Source: Pithys albifrons albifrons
Lineage: Eukaryota; Chordata; Aves; Passeriformes; Thamnophilidae
Direction of reading: 5' to 3'
Assembly: GCF_047495875.1 (NCBI RefSeq)
Contig: NC_092474.1
Coordinates: 1,240,001-1,304,000 of the forward strand
DNA length: 64,000 bases
Made by a program: the position numbers and the translations under genes. Each line of letters starts with the position of its first letter. Position 1 is the first letter of the stretch. The notes below the pieces were generated by a model, which saw nothing but the letters and a program-made list of their open reading frames with translations, did not search any database and was not told the DNA's origin. Shown in pieces: positions 11,601-26,400 of this stretch.

Positions 11601-14295
11601 TCTAGTAATCCATTTAATTGTCTGGCAGGATACCTAATGAATACTGGGAGCCATATCTCCACAGTCAGCAAGAGTAGTCAGCAACAATTGTCCATTAAAA
11701 CTGTATTTTATATCCCTGTTTTCACCAAGTGACCACCTTTGCACTTTGCCAAAGGAAAAAAAAGAGTTTTAAGGATTGCCTCCCATATTCATGATGATGC
11801 TGTAAATGGGACCCTCTCAAATGTAGATTTGCTTCTGAGCAATGGGTATCATTTCTGAAATAGTCTGGCAGGGCTTAATATTTATAAATGTCAGTCTGGA
11901 TGCTCTCACTGAAGAAAGGGTGAAAAGAATGAAGTGATCCTATTGCTGTCTTTGTGAAGTAGGGACTGGAGAAAACAATGTACAGTGTTATTCTGGTGTG
12001 TTGCTTGCACCATGAACCAGTCTGCTAATGCATTTTATTTAATGTGTTTTCTGGACATAAGTTCAGTTCTGCTGGGCAGACAGTTCCTGCAATTAGCCAG
12101 TGAACAGCTCATCCACAGGGATGGTTGGAATGGCAGGTGTGTGGCAGGGACTGTTCAGAAGGTGCTGCAGAATGGAGTGAGAAATATTGATCCCTGTGTT
12201 CTGGCTGCACAGTGAGCACGCTGAGGAACCTGAATCTTCAGCATCCTGAATAAAGAAACTGAGGTAGGGTATGGCCTGGATATCTTGACAGCATCAGAAA
12301 TATAAATAAAATAAAACAAAAAAAACCCCTCAGAAATACCTGGAGTTGTGTTGTGTTTTAATTCTTTGATTTGGAAATGGCACTGTGCTCTAGTTCATAA
12401 CCTGTTTATTGCTTTAGGAAATTTGTGCTCTGTGATTTGAACCGTGACTGTAATTTTGGTTTGCTTCAGGTTGTTTTTAAGAGTTGGAGTGGGAATTGTG
12501 AACAGGTCAGTGTTGTTTTTGGTTAGAGACATAGAACAGGAGGATATATCACCCTGAGTTTTGTGAAAACCCTGCAAGGTCTGTGTGCAGAAGAGCCAAG
12601 TCTTTGAGAATCATCAGTTCAGTTGTACAAGTCCAGTGTGATTGGAGTCTACTGAAAATTCAGTTGTAGTAATCTGAGAAGGAGGATAACACCCTAAAAC
12701 TGATTACATTTGCTGTATAAAGCTGGCTATGGTTCTTTTTAAACACCTGGCTAGTAAATCAGCCAAAATTCAAGGCTGCATCTTCAGTTTATGATTAATT
12801 TATAAGCTAGTGTTTAAGGATTGACTTGATACAGGCAAAGCCTACAGTGTGATTTAATTCTGTTTTCTCAATGCCTTATTGAGCAACCTGTTAAACAGAA
12901 AATAGTTGGGATAGCTCAGCTATTGCTGCTCTTAGCTGGTAGATTATGAATCACTTGGGAGGGCAATTCCTTTTGTCACAGAACAGAATTTAAAATACTT
13001 TGAGATATATATCTACACACACACACTCCCAGGCACTAATTTTCTTGGCAAGTCTATCAGGAGTGTTGCACCTCTTTCTGAGTTATTTCATATCCTGCAG
13101 CAGAAGAGTCTCTGCAGGATATTGGGTGGCAAGACTGAACTTGTTGTGCCATGACAGCACCAGCAGCTGGTTGTAGTGCTGAACTGTGACTTAGCAGGAG
13201 CCAGCAGCTACTGGCAAGCTGTTAGTTTAAAAAAACTGTATAAATGCTGCACTTGTAACTCTGTTTCTGGTCCTGATATCTCTTAAGGTAAATAAAGTGG
13301 ATTTAAAAAGCAAGAGAAACGTTTTCTACATATCTTGGAAGTTTGGTTAAAAATCCTGCTTTTGTACAGCTGTTTCTTCAGTCATTGGGTTGCTGAGATG
13401 GCCTGAGAGTTGGGGTGTTGAATTTTGCCTCCCTCTCCCCTGCTGAGCTGCCTTGGAAGCCCTTGCATGGCAGAGCTCTCAGCAGTAAAACTTGGTGATG
13501 TGTCACTGGGTGGTGGCCTTCTGGTAACTCTTTTTAGCAGCCACAGAAAGTAAAGATCAGGATCCAGTTTTATGGTGAGAAAAATTGTAATTGGAGCAAC
13601 ACAAAATATTTGAAAGCTGTTATGTTGGTTTGAAATGGAAGGCCCATTTGTCATGCCATCTGCATGGGCAGGATTTTAAACTCAGCATTAGTGCTGGAAA
13701 CTGTTCATCAAAATGTACATTCTGGCCCAGTGTGTTTCTGTTTGTACCTGACCTTTTCTCAATGCTAAACAATAATAATAATTTCTCCTGAACTTTGATA
13801 CAGGTCTGGCCTAAACTATACCTGATTTGCAGGTCTGTGAGTGTCTTTGATCAGTCTTTTTCCAGCTTCTGCAAGGGTTTAAGTCTTATATTCCCCTTTA
13901 TTCTAAGAGAAGTGTTTTGTCTTACTTAAGACATGTGAGAGAAGGTAAGGGTACTTCATTGGTAATGAGCAGAAAATTCCATAATAGTCTTTCTTTCATG
14001 TATTGCTGGCACTCTGGTCTTTGGCAGTATTTTCCTAATGCATGTTTTTTTCCCTAAAAATCTGAATTACCCAAGCATAACTTCGAAAGAATTATCATAA
14101 GAATTTTGTTAGTATCATAAGAATTTTGTTAGTAAACCAGCCTTTAAAATGCATCTATTTTGGAAGTAATGTTTATTTATTTATTTTTATTGTGAGCTGT
14201 TAGTCAGTATATTGCAATCCCTAAGCTCCAGCATAAAAGCAAGTTTATCTTTTTATAAATCACAGTGTAATAGATAATCTTTATTTACATTTTAG
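8464..14295 (+). other. TANGO2: TANGO2 intron 1
   Basis: About 5.8 kb between the CpG-island donor and an acceptor TTACATTTTAG ending at 14295. A short CA run lies near 13016-13026. A perfect 20-bp tandem duplication at 14094-14133 sits close to the 3' end. No other exon or RNA gene was recognised. Confidence 0.55.
14094..14133. repeat. Perfect 20-bp tandem duplication
   Basis: The string ATCATAAGAATTTTGTTAGT occurs twice in a row without mismatch, about 160 bases upstream of the TANGO2 intron 1 acceptor. A recent replication slippage event is the simplest reading. Confidence 0.95.
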
Positions 14296-14417
14296 GCTAT
14301 TACAGAATGACCTTACATTGAGCCTTTGTGGAAGAACCAAGATTTAAACATCAGTTCTTCAATGTGCATCCTTCTATTCAAGTTTGACCCCCGCCCAGTT
14401 TCAAAAAATGCATACAG
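14296..14417 (+). CDS. TANGO2: TANGO2 exon 2 (5' UTR plus residues 1-19)
   Basis: Acceptor after TTTTAG at 14295; AG at 14304-14305 is an alternative. Coding starts at ATG 14362 and ends at 14417 before GTAAGA, splitting the Arg19 codon AG|G. The ATG has T at -3 and T at +4, a weak context. A five-codon upstream ORF (14307-14321) lies in the leader. The ATG is nevertheless supported by family conservation of [17 protein letters not shown]. Confidence 0.9.
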
Positions 14418-17400
14418 GTAAGATGATCTAGTTACAACAGACTTGCTTCTGTCATTTTTTATCACAATTTCTTTTTGTGTGTGAATTACAAACTCAAGTC
14501 AGAATTATGTGTTGTATTGTGCCTTTGTATTGTTTAATTTCATGACTTTCCCCATTGGAGGAGAACCCTTTTGAGAGCCCTTTGTTTTTAGGCTGTCAGA
14601 AGACTTGAGCTTTGTAATCACAGACCTTTTGCTGGTGATCTGTCACGTGGTGTGTAAGTCCTTGAAATATTGTACTCCAGAGTTTGAAAGTCTTGCCTTC
14701 TACTTTCTCTTTTAAACTAAGGGGAGTCCTGTTTGCTGGGCATGACAGATACAGCTGCTTTCAGTATGGCAGATAAGCTGAGGGCTTCCAGTTTGAAACC
14801 AAGGAACTTCTGCTAAGTGTCCTTGCCTTCCCCCACCCTAAAATCTGCTTGCAACTGAAATTGTAGGTAATAAACTAAGTCATGTGTATGGAATGTTTAG
14901 CCAAAAGCTTAAGACCAAATAAACATTCAGGCTTCTGGGTAAGTTTGTAAGAATGTGACAGTGTCATACAGTGAGTTTCCAAAACTTTAAACTTCTTGTA
15001 ATCATTTTCTCTCTCATAATAGCCCTCAAGTTTTAAACTTCATATACAACATCAGTATCTTTGAGTACATTGAGTATGTAACAGAAGGACAGCACTTCAG
15101 GCCAATAAGCAGACTGTAAAGTTTCATTGCTCTCTGCATTTACATTCCTGTGTAGGTTCCATTTTGCTTTGTGGGGTACAAGTGTTGGTACTCATCCAGA
15201 AACATCAGAGTCAGGATGCTCAGGAAGTCCTTGTGCCTTTCACTGGCTTGTTTTCCTGCCCTCTTGTATTGAGAAGCAGATGCCATTCCACAGAAAAACA
15301 AGAAATGAGACCCGAAACCTCAATTGTCCATAGAGTTCATTCCTTTCTGCATCTGGAATCTGCCCAAAAGGGTGTTTTGTTTATGGTGTGACTGGTGCTG
15401 AATTAATATATCCATTTATTTGGTCTGACTTTCTTTGTGTTGCTACTTAGTGAAAGACAGATTCAGCAATTTGATGCCTCTTGGGAAAATCATTTGGATG
15501 TCAACTATAGTTGCTTGCCAAGTGAACTTTCTGCCACAATCAATATTTAAAAGTAAAACTTACAGTAGTTTGCTTGCTATAAAAATTGCAGTGAGATTGA
15601 AATTAATAATTTATGTCAGAAAACAACTTGCTGTTGGTGTCAGGATAGGACAACAACTTTTGAGATGTTTGGCTGAAATTCAGGAGAATTCAGTTGTATG
15701 TAACTGTCTCAGTATCTTTTGCTAAGCAGTGTCTTGCTCTGTAGTCTGAGATAAATCACACTGAGCCATCTGTTTGGGTGGTAAGTGACAGGCCACGGTG
15801 TTCTTGGTGTCAGATTTTACCATCAGATACATAACTTTAGTCCCCCCCCCATTTTTTCCCCCTTAATACACTATAACTAAATCTGTTTGCTTTTCTTTAT
15901 TCAGAAGAATGTTGAAGTTCTTTCTTTGTAAGCTCTTCCTATGTTTTTTTTCACCTTTGCCTCAGGTTTGTGAAGGACACAGGTCTGAGTGTCAGTTGGG
16001 AATGGTGCCCAGCCCTCCTCATTCTGAGCAGTATTAGAGCCACTAGACCACGTCAGACATCTCTGTGCTAGTCCTTGCCCAGTGCAGTTTTTCCTGACAG
16101 CTCATGCATCCCTGTGCTATGGCTCTGCTTATTTCATGGTGAGGTCTTGGAACAGTTTTCCCAACCAAAAGGGGATTCCTGTACCTGCAGATATCCTAAT
16201 TTGTCTGTCCATCTGAAAGCAGGCAATGAATTTCCTTCCTGTTCTCTACATCTCAGCCAAGAGTGTGTGTAATAGGCATTAAAAGTTGAAAAGACAAACT
16301 GCTTATCATTGACAGAGAAAATGGCCAAACTAAAACATGTTCTCTGTAACACTCAGGAGAATTTTCCATCCAGGCAGACCCTGGTTCCTGGAGCAGTACA
16401 CTGGCCAGTTTTCATGAGCACCTAATTAGCAAAGACCCCTGTGATACCCTGACAAATCCATGTGCCTGTACCCTTCCAGCTTGCTCTGTTTCCTCTCCCC
16501 AGGCCTGTTTGCAGTAAAGTTTAGTGCAGTGTAACAAGCACTTTACTGCAGTCCATTATTATTGTCAGAGGTAACAGGCTGCCTTTACATCTTCCTGAAC
16601 TGTGCTGTGTGCATCTTACAAATAAATACATGTTTCAAGCTTCAAAGCTGTAATCACAGAGTCTTTTTTATGGCTGACTTGCATTGTAGGAAATTGCTTT
16701 AATGGAATGATTTCTCATGTTTTCATCTCTCTCAATATTAAAATAAATCTTAATACATAAATTCTAATACAGCTGAATTATTTCAGCTATAAAATGGCTG
16801 AATAGGCTTTTTGCAATTTATTAGAAGATGAGGGTCACTTAATATTGCTCCTTTTCAGTACGATTATGTTTCATAAAAGACAAAATAAAGATGGTTTTAT
16901 TATTATGATCTTGTATACTTGCCTTGTGATAAATTTAAGAGTCTGCATTAAACTTCAGATGGGGAATATTCAATCACACCAGAAAGACTTCACTTAATTT
17001 TAGTATTTAGATGCCATAAACAAACTGTGGTTTCATGTCAAGAATTATTGAAGGCAAACTATAATTGGGGCTTCAGGAGGTGAGAAATGCACTTCAGCCC
17101 AACTGGATTTTAACAGTGGATGCTAATTTAAATAAAAATCTGCAAAAAGAGACTGCATGCTATAAATGTAGCATATTCAAGTAAGAAATTTGGTAGAACA
17201 GCTGAAAGCCTGTAGGTCAAAGACTGGAATCAGCCAGAAGAAGAAAAATCATGTAAGTTTGGAAGGAACAATATTCTATTTGCATTGGAAAGAAAAAAAT
17301 GTACATACAGTTTGCCTTCCAACAGATGCTGCTTTGTTGGGCAAAATACAAAGCACCTGCCTTACAGAAAGGATGCCATTGAAGTTGAGGCTTTTTCAGT

Positions 17401-20400
17401 TTCTCTGTACCTGATTACAATTATTTTTCTGTAATATTTCTAATCAAGGCGAGTCACGCTGTGGGTACTGGGCAGTCTGTGCTGGGCCAGGGCAGGCCTG
17501 GCTGCACCTCTTGCTGCCCAGAGTCTTTCCCTTTACTTGGATCAGTCAGATCCCTCACCTGCTCCCCAGCAGAGCAGGTTCTACCAATGATAAACACTTT
17601 TTAAATTTCAGAATAATGGTTGAAGGAAGAAGAGCAGCATCTAATGGAAGCTCGTTTACAGGTTTGGAAATGGCAGGGTCTGAATGGTGATTCTCAGCAC
17701 AGAAACCCAGTAATGCTTCAAACTCAAGCTCTTATTTACAGATACTCTGCATCTTTTGATGTTCAAATAAGTCATTAAATTTAGTTTCTGATGCTGACTT
17801 CCATTGCTTTTGAATAATGGAAAATGTTCTCTTTCTCCCTGTTCAACAGGTGGATGTGCAGTCAGATTAGCCCAGACTTTCCTTTCCAGTGGTCCAATGC
17901 TAACACTGCTAATAAACAGTCATCACTAAGGGGTTTGTCTGATCTCTAAGGAGTACAGAAAAACTTGCTTTGTTTTAATAACTTCTGATGGATGAAATGG
18001 ACAGAGAAACAGGTTTTGCTTTTGAAAGGTCCAGTATGGAGACTGTTGTAAATTCCTCTGGAGCTGTCTGGCTGTTTGGACTCATTAACCCTCACCTGCT
18101 TTACATGCACAGCCTGACTGACTTGAACTGGTGTTAGCATTGAATTTGAGGGATCTGCATGGCTGCCAAGATTGAACTTTTGAGGAGCTCCTGTCCTACC
18201 TTGTCTGTCTGCTGCTTCTTAAATACCATGTTGCACTTGGGTCCTTCAAGTGTGCAGGTGCCATTTATGATAATTAGCAAAGTTCAGAGATAATTATCAA
18301 AGTACAAAGTACAGGTTTTCTAAAACTATCAAATTTTAGATGGCACATGAAGAGCTGCAACATGCTTTTTGTCAGGACAGCACTTGGTCTTGTGGAGCAA
18401 TGTGTTTATTTCTAAATATACATACTGAATTTCATCCAGCAACATTTTTCAATTGCATATTATTTTTCATACCTTCTTCCTACCTCCTGATGGTGCCACC
18501 TCCTACTGTTCTGGTAGAACTCAACTTATGCAAGTAACTATGGAGGCAAAATAACCCCAACCCACAAAACAACAAAAATCAGGGAAAAACTGCCCACCAA
18601 AGTATCTCTTGATTGTTACAAACCCCCCACCTTTTCCCTTTACTTCTCTGCTCCTTGAGCATTCTGTCATTTCATCAGACAAATTTCTGTGGGGCTGGAC
18701 CTTTGACACTATCACAAATTCTTTTCTGCTCTGAGTGCTTACAGACAAAACTATCTGACTTGTACATTTGAATGGTATAATGAGAGCTTTAGGTGCCAAA
18801 GATAGATGAAAAAATACTGTGACTACGTGATCCCAAGCAATGATCCAGGAAAAACACACTCTCGTGCTTCACATTTTTTGATATGTTACCTATATGTGGG
18901 TTATCTTTACATTTTCTTTAATCAAGCTGTGACTTCATGCTGAGGAATCTTAAGGTTGTTTATGTGACCTTAATTCAATCTCTTCAATTTTAAGTATTGC
19001 TCTTTGAAAATAGTATCTGCCTCATTCCCTCAACAAGATGGACTTGCTCAGTGTCTCAGGGCAGAGAGAGAGACAAGGCTGCTGTCAAATGTCACTCAGC
19101 CTTTACACTGAGTGATAAAGGTGAGATGGGAGTGTAAGGGATGGTTTCATGCTTAAAATGAGCTAATGCTGTGGCAAAAATTGGATTCTGTTCCTGCCTG
19201 TACCGTGAAGTTCCAATTTGTAAGTAATAGTGCATTTTTCCTCTTGTGTTTTACAGGCTCATTCTAGCAGCAAATAGAGATGAATTTTACCACAGACCAT
19301 CCAAATCGGCCGAGTTTTGGGACAGCAGCAATGAGATCCTTAGTGGTATGTGTGTCTTGCTGTGTTGAGAGGTTTTCATGTGATTCATGAGGGAATCATG
19401 GCCTGGATTGTTTTGTTATTAGGGTAGTGTTGCCTTTCTAATAAGAAATTTGCTTCTACCTTATACTTCTGTGGAGGACGTCACAAGTTTGAAAGCAGAG
19501 TTGTGCTATTATTGTCTTTGCTGTGTTTTAATATCTTGGGGGTTTTTTAGCAGTTTTGCATTTTTCAACTGATTTCAGTCGTAGTGGTGCAGTAGAAATA
19601 GATCAGATGAATTTCTCCTTCACAAATTATTACTGTAGCTTTGTCAGATACACTGAAATACTTCTTAAAATAGGTGGAATTAGTTATTCCAGAGACTCAG
19701 GGTCTGTAATAGTGACTTAATCATTCAACAAAGCCTCAAGAACATGAAAACTTTCTCATTTCTTATTGGTTAGTAAATCCTAGGCTACAGAATAATTTTA
19801 GTTATTGATCCTTCAGTTTATTTGCTTTTGTGTCTACATCTTGCTAAACTGATAGTACAGTCCCTCAGCTGTCTGGTTCTCCTTTGTAGGGAATCTATCT
19901 GTAGTAATTTTTAAGTATAATCAATACTTCTGCCTGTCTCAGAAAAAGAAATGAAGCCCTGGAAGACAAAGCATTATTTAAATGCAAGATTTTGACTTTG
20001 CAAATATTCTTTGTGGATGCTGAGTGTGATTGTCATTGACAAGGAGGTCTGAGAGGATAAATTACTCCCTTGCTTCTGAAGTTCTGCCCAACGTTTCTGT
20101 TTCGTGCCAGACCTTCTGGATGCTGCTTCTCCTGCTGTGTAATAATTTAAAACAAATAAACAAAAAGCTATTCTGGAAACTGAAGGGGCCTGAATCTTTG
20201 TCAGTTATACCCTTGTCAGCTCTGTCCATATTTGGCACAAGGAACTGGTATGTTCTCCATCTGGGCAGTGTATTTAGTGGAGATCCCATGAATCTGAGAT
20301 CCCATGCCTTGGAGTTACTGATGTTGAGGACTTCACTTCTGTGGCCCCCCCTCCCACTGTACATCCCTGTTCCCAGAGTCCAAGATGTTTATCAGTTACC

Positions 20401-23400
20401 CAATTTACTCTAAATTTTTCTGGTTACATCTGAATTTAAACTTGCACATAACAATTTTCTGGGATTTGCTTTGAGCTAACAGACATTCTGAGCCTTCTTA
20501 AAGCTTCCTATGTATTTCAGCATACAGGCAAAGCTATTTATTTTGCTTTTACATTTAATTTTCTCATTATCCCTCATCTGTTATTGCAGTCCCTTGGAAA
20601 ATACTTGACAGTGGAGAGTTGGAGGGTGGGTAATGTAAGTGGGCCCGTGTCACTTACCCAGAGAGACAGGCATTTTATCCAGCCTGATGAAAACTCAGCA
20701 TTTGCATTACAAAATTCTGATCTAAGCTTGAGATATTTGTAAGGAAATTTAATAACCTAACTCTTCCTTACTCCATTAGGTCTGGATATGGAGGAAGGAA
20801 AAGAAGGTGGGACATGGCTGGGAATCAGTAAGAAAGGCAAGATGGCAGCCCTGACAAACTACATGCAGCCAAAGATTGATAAAAATGCAAAAGGAAGAGG
20901 TATGGAAGAGTTGAAAGGAAAAAAAAGAAAGTGAACCAAGAAGCCCTGGTGTTCCAGTAAGATAGTGATGATTACAGGATTAATTTTCTTAACACAGCTT
21001 TATGGGCAAATAGGATGTTTATGTGCTACAGACAGAATTTGTGAACTGATGAGTTTGAGTACCAGTGTGAGAAACTTGACTTGGATAATGATTTTCTAAT
21101 CAAACAAAATAAGATGTAGTGCCTAGAGCCTGAAGTTACATTCAGACAAGAAATGCAGCACCAACTGTCTCCTCTTGGAAATAATTCTAATTAACAGGCA
21201 GAACAACTAGCCAAGCATTGAGCTAGATTTAGATTGCAGTAGACTTTTTAAAATGTTCATGTTCAAACACTTACGGGAGGGAATCAATACAACTTGAGTT
21301 ATGCTGGAGGTAGCCTAAAAGATTATTATAGTCTCTTCTCCCAGATCAGAGGAGCAGAAATAATAGGAAAAACCTTCTTTTAAAGAGGGTGCTCAAAGGA
21401 GCACATCTGTGGGTTTTTTAAAAGTAAAAATAGGTCTGTTTGTAACTGTCATAAGCTGCTGCTTTGGGAATATATTATAATGACAAAAGATGTTAGACAG
21501 AGGAAAACAAATGAACTATGTCATTTGTATTTCATTTTAGGGTCATATATCAGGGAAATGAAGCAAGACAAGAAAGAATTTGTAAGGTAGGAGGAGAGGC
21601 ACATCCAGTTTAGAGTTGTTAGTAATACAAATTCTGTAGAATTTTTGACCAAGAACTTTTTACTGAGTTCTTCAGAGTAAAGTGAAGCTCTTAACATGAT
21701 GAAATGACATAAGACTTTTCAAGGGTGCTTGGTTTGCTTTTTGGTTTTAGGGTTTTCCCCACTGTTACAGCCTGTTGGCAACAGGGATCTTGTATCTTGC
21801 AGTTTGTTCTACCAGGCCTGTCAGAACAGTGAGCTCACACTCAGTTGCTCTGTGTACTTCTCTTTCTTAGGTGCTCTTGTAACAAACTTCTTGACTGCAG
21901 ATCTGGACAGCTACTCTTACTTGAAGAAAGTTTCAGTAGAGGGACATCTTTACAATGGATTTAATTTGTTAGCAGCTGACTTGAAGTAAGTCTATAAAAC
22001 ACCTCAGTTCCAATGTCAAAGGGAGCAGAGTTGTACATACACATCATAGCACAGCAGTGTAACGATACAGAAGCCTGTCACAAACTGAAGTTAGAGCTCT
22101 CGTTTTTTCTAATTGGCATGTAAGGTCCTAATGTTACTGCAGTCATCCTTTCCTGTGTTATTTTTTATCTTTCAAACACAGGAGGACTATCTTGTGTTCC
22201 AATCATTGCTTACCACAGAACTTGCTGTGACTCCCTGATGGGCCATAGCCACTCTTTACCCTGAGGGTTCCCTGGCTGATGTTTTGGGAAAACAAAACCT
22301 TGGCTCCATAATTCCTCAGAGACCTTTTCTCTGAGAGATGCTGTGGCAGGATAAGAGCAGATGAAAGCTCTCAAGCTGTCATTCCTGTCAGAGTGGCTGT
22401 GTCATTAATCTTTCCTGAAAGATCAGAAATCAGCACAAGAGAATTACATTGAGTCAAAGTTTCTGTAGCTGAAGAAAGGATGTTGGATACTGATTTAACC
22501 AGTGTGGTTGGGACAGTCCTTTCCAATGCATGTGCATGTGTGTCAAATCACAAGTACAGGTGCTGAGTGTTTTTTGCAGTGTACCTGACTGAGAAGAACA
22601 GAAATCCAGGGCTGGGCCATCTCCAGGTGTGGGGCAGTTCCCAGGTGGATCCACACTGCACGACCACGGGCACACAGGACTTGCCAGGAGCTCACTGCTG
22701 CTCAGGCACACTCTGCAGGGGCACTGATCTTATCAGACACCCTGATGGGGCAAGGGCTTCTCTGCCTGCTTCTGAGAAGCCACACACACTTAAAGCAGAA
22801 GGTCATAGTGTAATGTTTTGAGTGAAAATAACCCCTGGCACTCTCTCACTAACTGGCCTTGTGTTTACATTTTTCACTTTCTGCATTGGACCACCTTCAG
22901 CTGGTGGTTCAAACTTACTGGTCAGTTCTTCCCTGCTCTCCCACTTGCCTGCAAGGAGATATTAATGTAGATTGATTGATGTTATTTAAGGCAGTCATTT
23001 CTGTGTTAGTTTTGTTTGTTTATTCTTCCGTGCTGGGCCGATAGGGAATTGTATGTTCCATTGAATAGTCTTTCCATGGTGATACAGATCATAATTCCTT
23101 GCTGAGTGTCACTCTGAAAGCTCTGTGTGTTGATTAATTTCTCAGTTTTGACATGTCCTTAGCCTTGGATACTCTGATGAAATGAAATTCTTGCCAAGCT
23201 AATGATGCAGAGCAATTTCGATAAGATTTGTAAACTTGTCATTTTAGGAAATTAGAATTACTCCTGAGAGAAATATAGTATATGAATGGAAGCTACTTCT
23301 CTATGTAAATAGAAAATGTTATTGTAGTTGATGCTATTTTGTTGGGCCATGTTACTGTTTCAAAATAAAGATTGAAGACTGTTCATAACACATTCTTCCA

Positions 23401-26400
23401 TTGTGTAACGAAATGTGATTGGCTCTGTCAAAGTGTGTGAAATGGAGAGGAAACTCAAATGGAAAGTTTAAATGAAGCACTAGTGGGGAGGGGTGTATCT
23501 GAGCACATGATACTGCTGTAAGCAGCACATTTAGAGAGATTTACAATGTTTGAGTTTTCAGGGACACGTTTCAGAATAAGAAATTTTTATCTTCTGTCTG
23601 TATTTTTATGACAGTAGGCTAGAGACAGGTGCAGTGATGGGAGAGGCAGAGCTGGAAACAAGTATACAAGTTGTGAAATCTCATTGTTTATTTCCACAGC
23701 TGGGTGTGACTCTTATTTTCAACATGCATGGGTTTTGATACTTTTAGTGTAATAACCTATTTGCTCTGTGGGATCTCTTGATGTTGATTTAAACACCCTT
23801 GATTCCTTTTTTAAAAAGACTACTTAGTACTTTTATTTTTCTAATTTTTCAGTTTATCATCTTGGTTATAAATATTTATCCAGTTATGCTAAACATACTT
23901 TTATGTTGACTATATAGCATATGGCAAACTGTCTATTTGGAATCTTGTGCAGCTGCAAAATTAGCTTCTAGGAAGGCAGTGTTGCCACTCCTGCAAATCT
24001 GACTATCAGTAGGTCTGATTAGAGAGGAACAAGGTTTCAGAGACTGGAGTGGTCTCTCAGTAAATGTCTGCCTAAGTTGTGTAGCAGTTTTCCTTCTTTC
24101 TCCATTTGCAGCAGTATCTGAAGTCAGTGAGCTGCTTTTGTTGATGTTCAGAACATCATTTCTGACCTGGGGAAACCTGTACTTATCTCCAACAAACACA
24201 GTTGCTGCAGGTACTTAGACTTTCCTGGGCACCTCAGACTTCTGTCAGGGCTGTTGTGGCAGTGTCTCACTTGTGTTCCTACTGCCAAGTGTGTAATACA
24301 GACTGGCCTGAAGGACAAATGGAACTGGCAGCTTCTTCTCACTCTCCCAGCAACTTCAGAATCTCTGACAGGTTGTCTCTTAGAGCCCATATAGTTTATG
24401 TGCAATAAGATCCTTGTGTAACAGGAGTGAATCACTTTCTTCATGAGGAATAGATGTCCCTTACAAAACAAATCAGCTGGAGGGGACTGCAGAGAAGTGC
24501 CTTTTGGGTAAGCTTTTCTGCTCTCCCCTGGCACAGCCAGTTTTCTGTCCCTCCAGGGAAAATGTAGTAAGCTGTGCCATCACCTGTGGGCTGTTGATGC
24601 AGCGTGGCTGTGTGGGAAGGATTTGGCTGCACTCCAGAGATCAGATTTAGGAGCCTTTCCAGTGAACAGTGAGACAGGGTCAGAGTGCTGCTGTGGAAAG
24701 AATGTGGATGGTCAAGTCTTCATGATTGCTCTGTGAGCTCATTGATAGTTCTCCTCGTGTGTTGTCAGTCCTAATGTAATAGCACCTTTGGCAGAGTACA
24801 CCTGTCTTCCTTCTCGTGGCTCCCTCATGAAAATGAGGTGTGCAGGTACTTCTCTTCCTTCCAAAATGTTTCTGCACAGATCTTCAGTCATTTCCAGTGG
24901 ATGGATGAACAGACAAAAGAAGGAAAAAAGCTTTTGGAAAACTTTTTTATTTTATCTCTCTGCTCAGGTGTCAGTATCTGCCTGGCCCAAAATATAAAGA
25001 CAGCACCAAAGATATGTTTAGACATTGGCAACAAAATCAGAGTAGTGCTTTAAAGCAGCCTTGTATGCTGTGAATACCTGGCAGAATTCTTTTCACCCTT
25101 ATATTTGATGGTAGGTGATATATATTTGGGTTTTATAGTTGGTGGTTTGCTGTTTGCTTGTTTGTTTTTAGCTTCAGAACATAAAACATTTTCTGATTAG
25201 CTCATGAACATTGAAGAAAAGAAAATTAATCTATGAGCTGAACTACTTAGTTGAAACTACTGTTCAGCATTTCAAGCTGCCAATTTCATCTTTTGTCCTT
25301 GCACAAAAAATACATGCACACATTATTCATAAAACAATCCAATGTCCTTGTCTGTAAAATGCTCACCCTGTTAGCAGAGAGAGCTCAGTGCCCAGGGGAG
25401 TGATCACTTGGTGATAACCACACACTGTGGAGCTTTTATTGCCTCACTGCTTTCCTCTTTTCCTTTGGTCTGTGTTTCTGTTGAACATGACTTGAAGCCA
25501 CCTTGAAGTTGAAGCAGGGCAGGGGAGCAGAAGGACATTAGTTATGTTTCATCTGCATTAAGAAGTGATTGTGGCAAGCTCTGCACAGTTCTCATGTTGC
25601 TGTGAAGCTTCTGTTACTACTGAGATTTATGGTGCCTAGAATATTTCCTGGAACATTTATTATTGCTTACATTGTTTGACAGAATGATGGATCTAAGAGC
25701 ATAATTTTCATGCAGTTTTAGTTTCTTTCTGCTGTCAGCTATGGCTGGGATTTAAAAATAAGTCTACTGGGCCCTATTGTCATCACTTTAATTATGCCTT
25801 TATTAGTTCTCCAGTGAAATTGGTATCTATCCTTGTAAAGCTGGAAGGGAAAAGAATCTGAGTATGGGCCAGAGTTTTGAGGCTACTGCTGTGATCAAGC
25901 TTACATTGATTTGTTTTCATCTTGGCTCCTGCCTTGATGTTCAGTACTGAGTGTCTGTAAACAGTGGGAAGGGAATGGGCAGAGGCAAATGACAAAAGGA
26001 AGAGCAGCTGACTGGCACAGTGAACAAAATTTTGGAAGTATCCCCATTTCAGAAGTCTCTTGGGAGGCTTCAGTCTTCTTTTGACAGAAGACAGCAGCAG
26101 TGTTGCAGTGGAGGTAAGTGAAAACTCACATCTGGGGGATTGTGGAATGTGGAAACAATAAGATACAGATGTCCTGAATTAGTGACCCTGCAGTTTGTAT
26201 GTATTCCCCATCTTTTTGTTAAACTCCAGGGGATCTTGTTACTGGATTTGTCAGTCACAAAAATCTCAGAACAGATGCTGGATGATAATATTCTCTCACA
26301 TAAAAGGCTATTGCTAACAGGAGCCAGTAGTGGCTGCTTACCCAGCGTGCAGTCCCAGCCCTGACAGCACTTGCACAGCTGTGTTCAAGGGCCTGCTTGG

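Noticed and set aside
20030..20413. 127-codon ORF in TANGO2 intron 3
   Set aside because: No recognisable domain, no splice signals that would join it to TANGO2, and AT-rich intronic composition.
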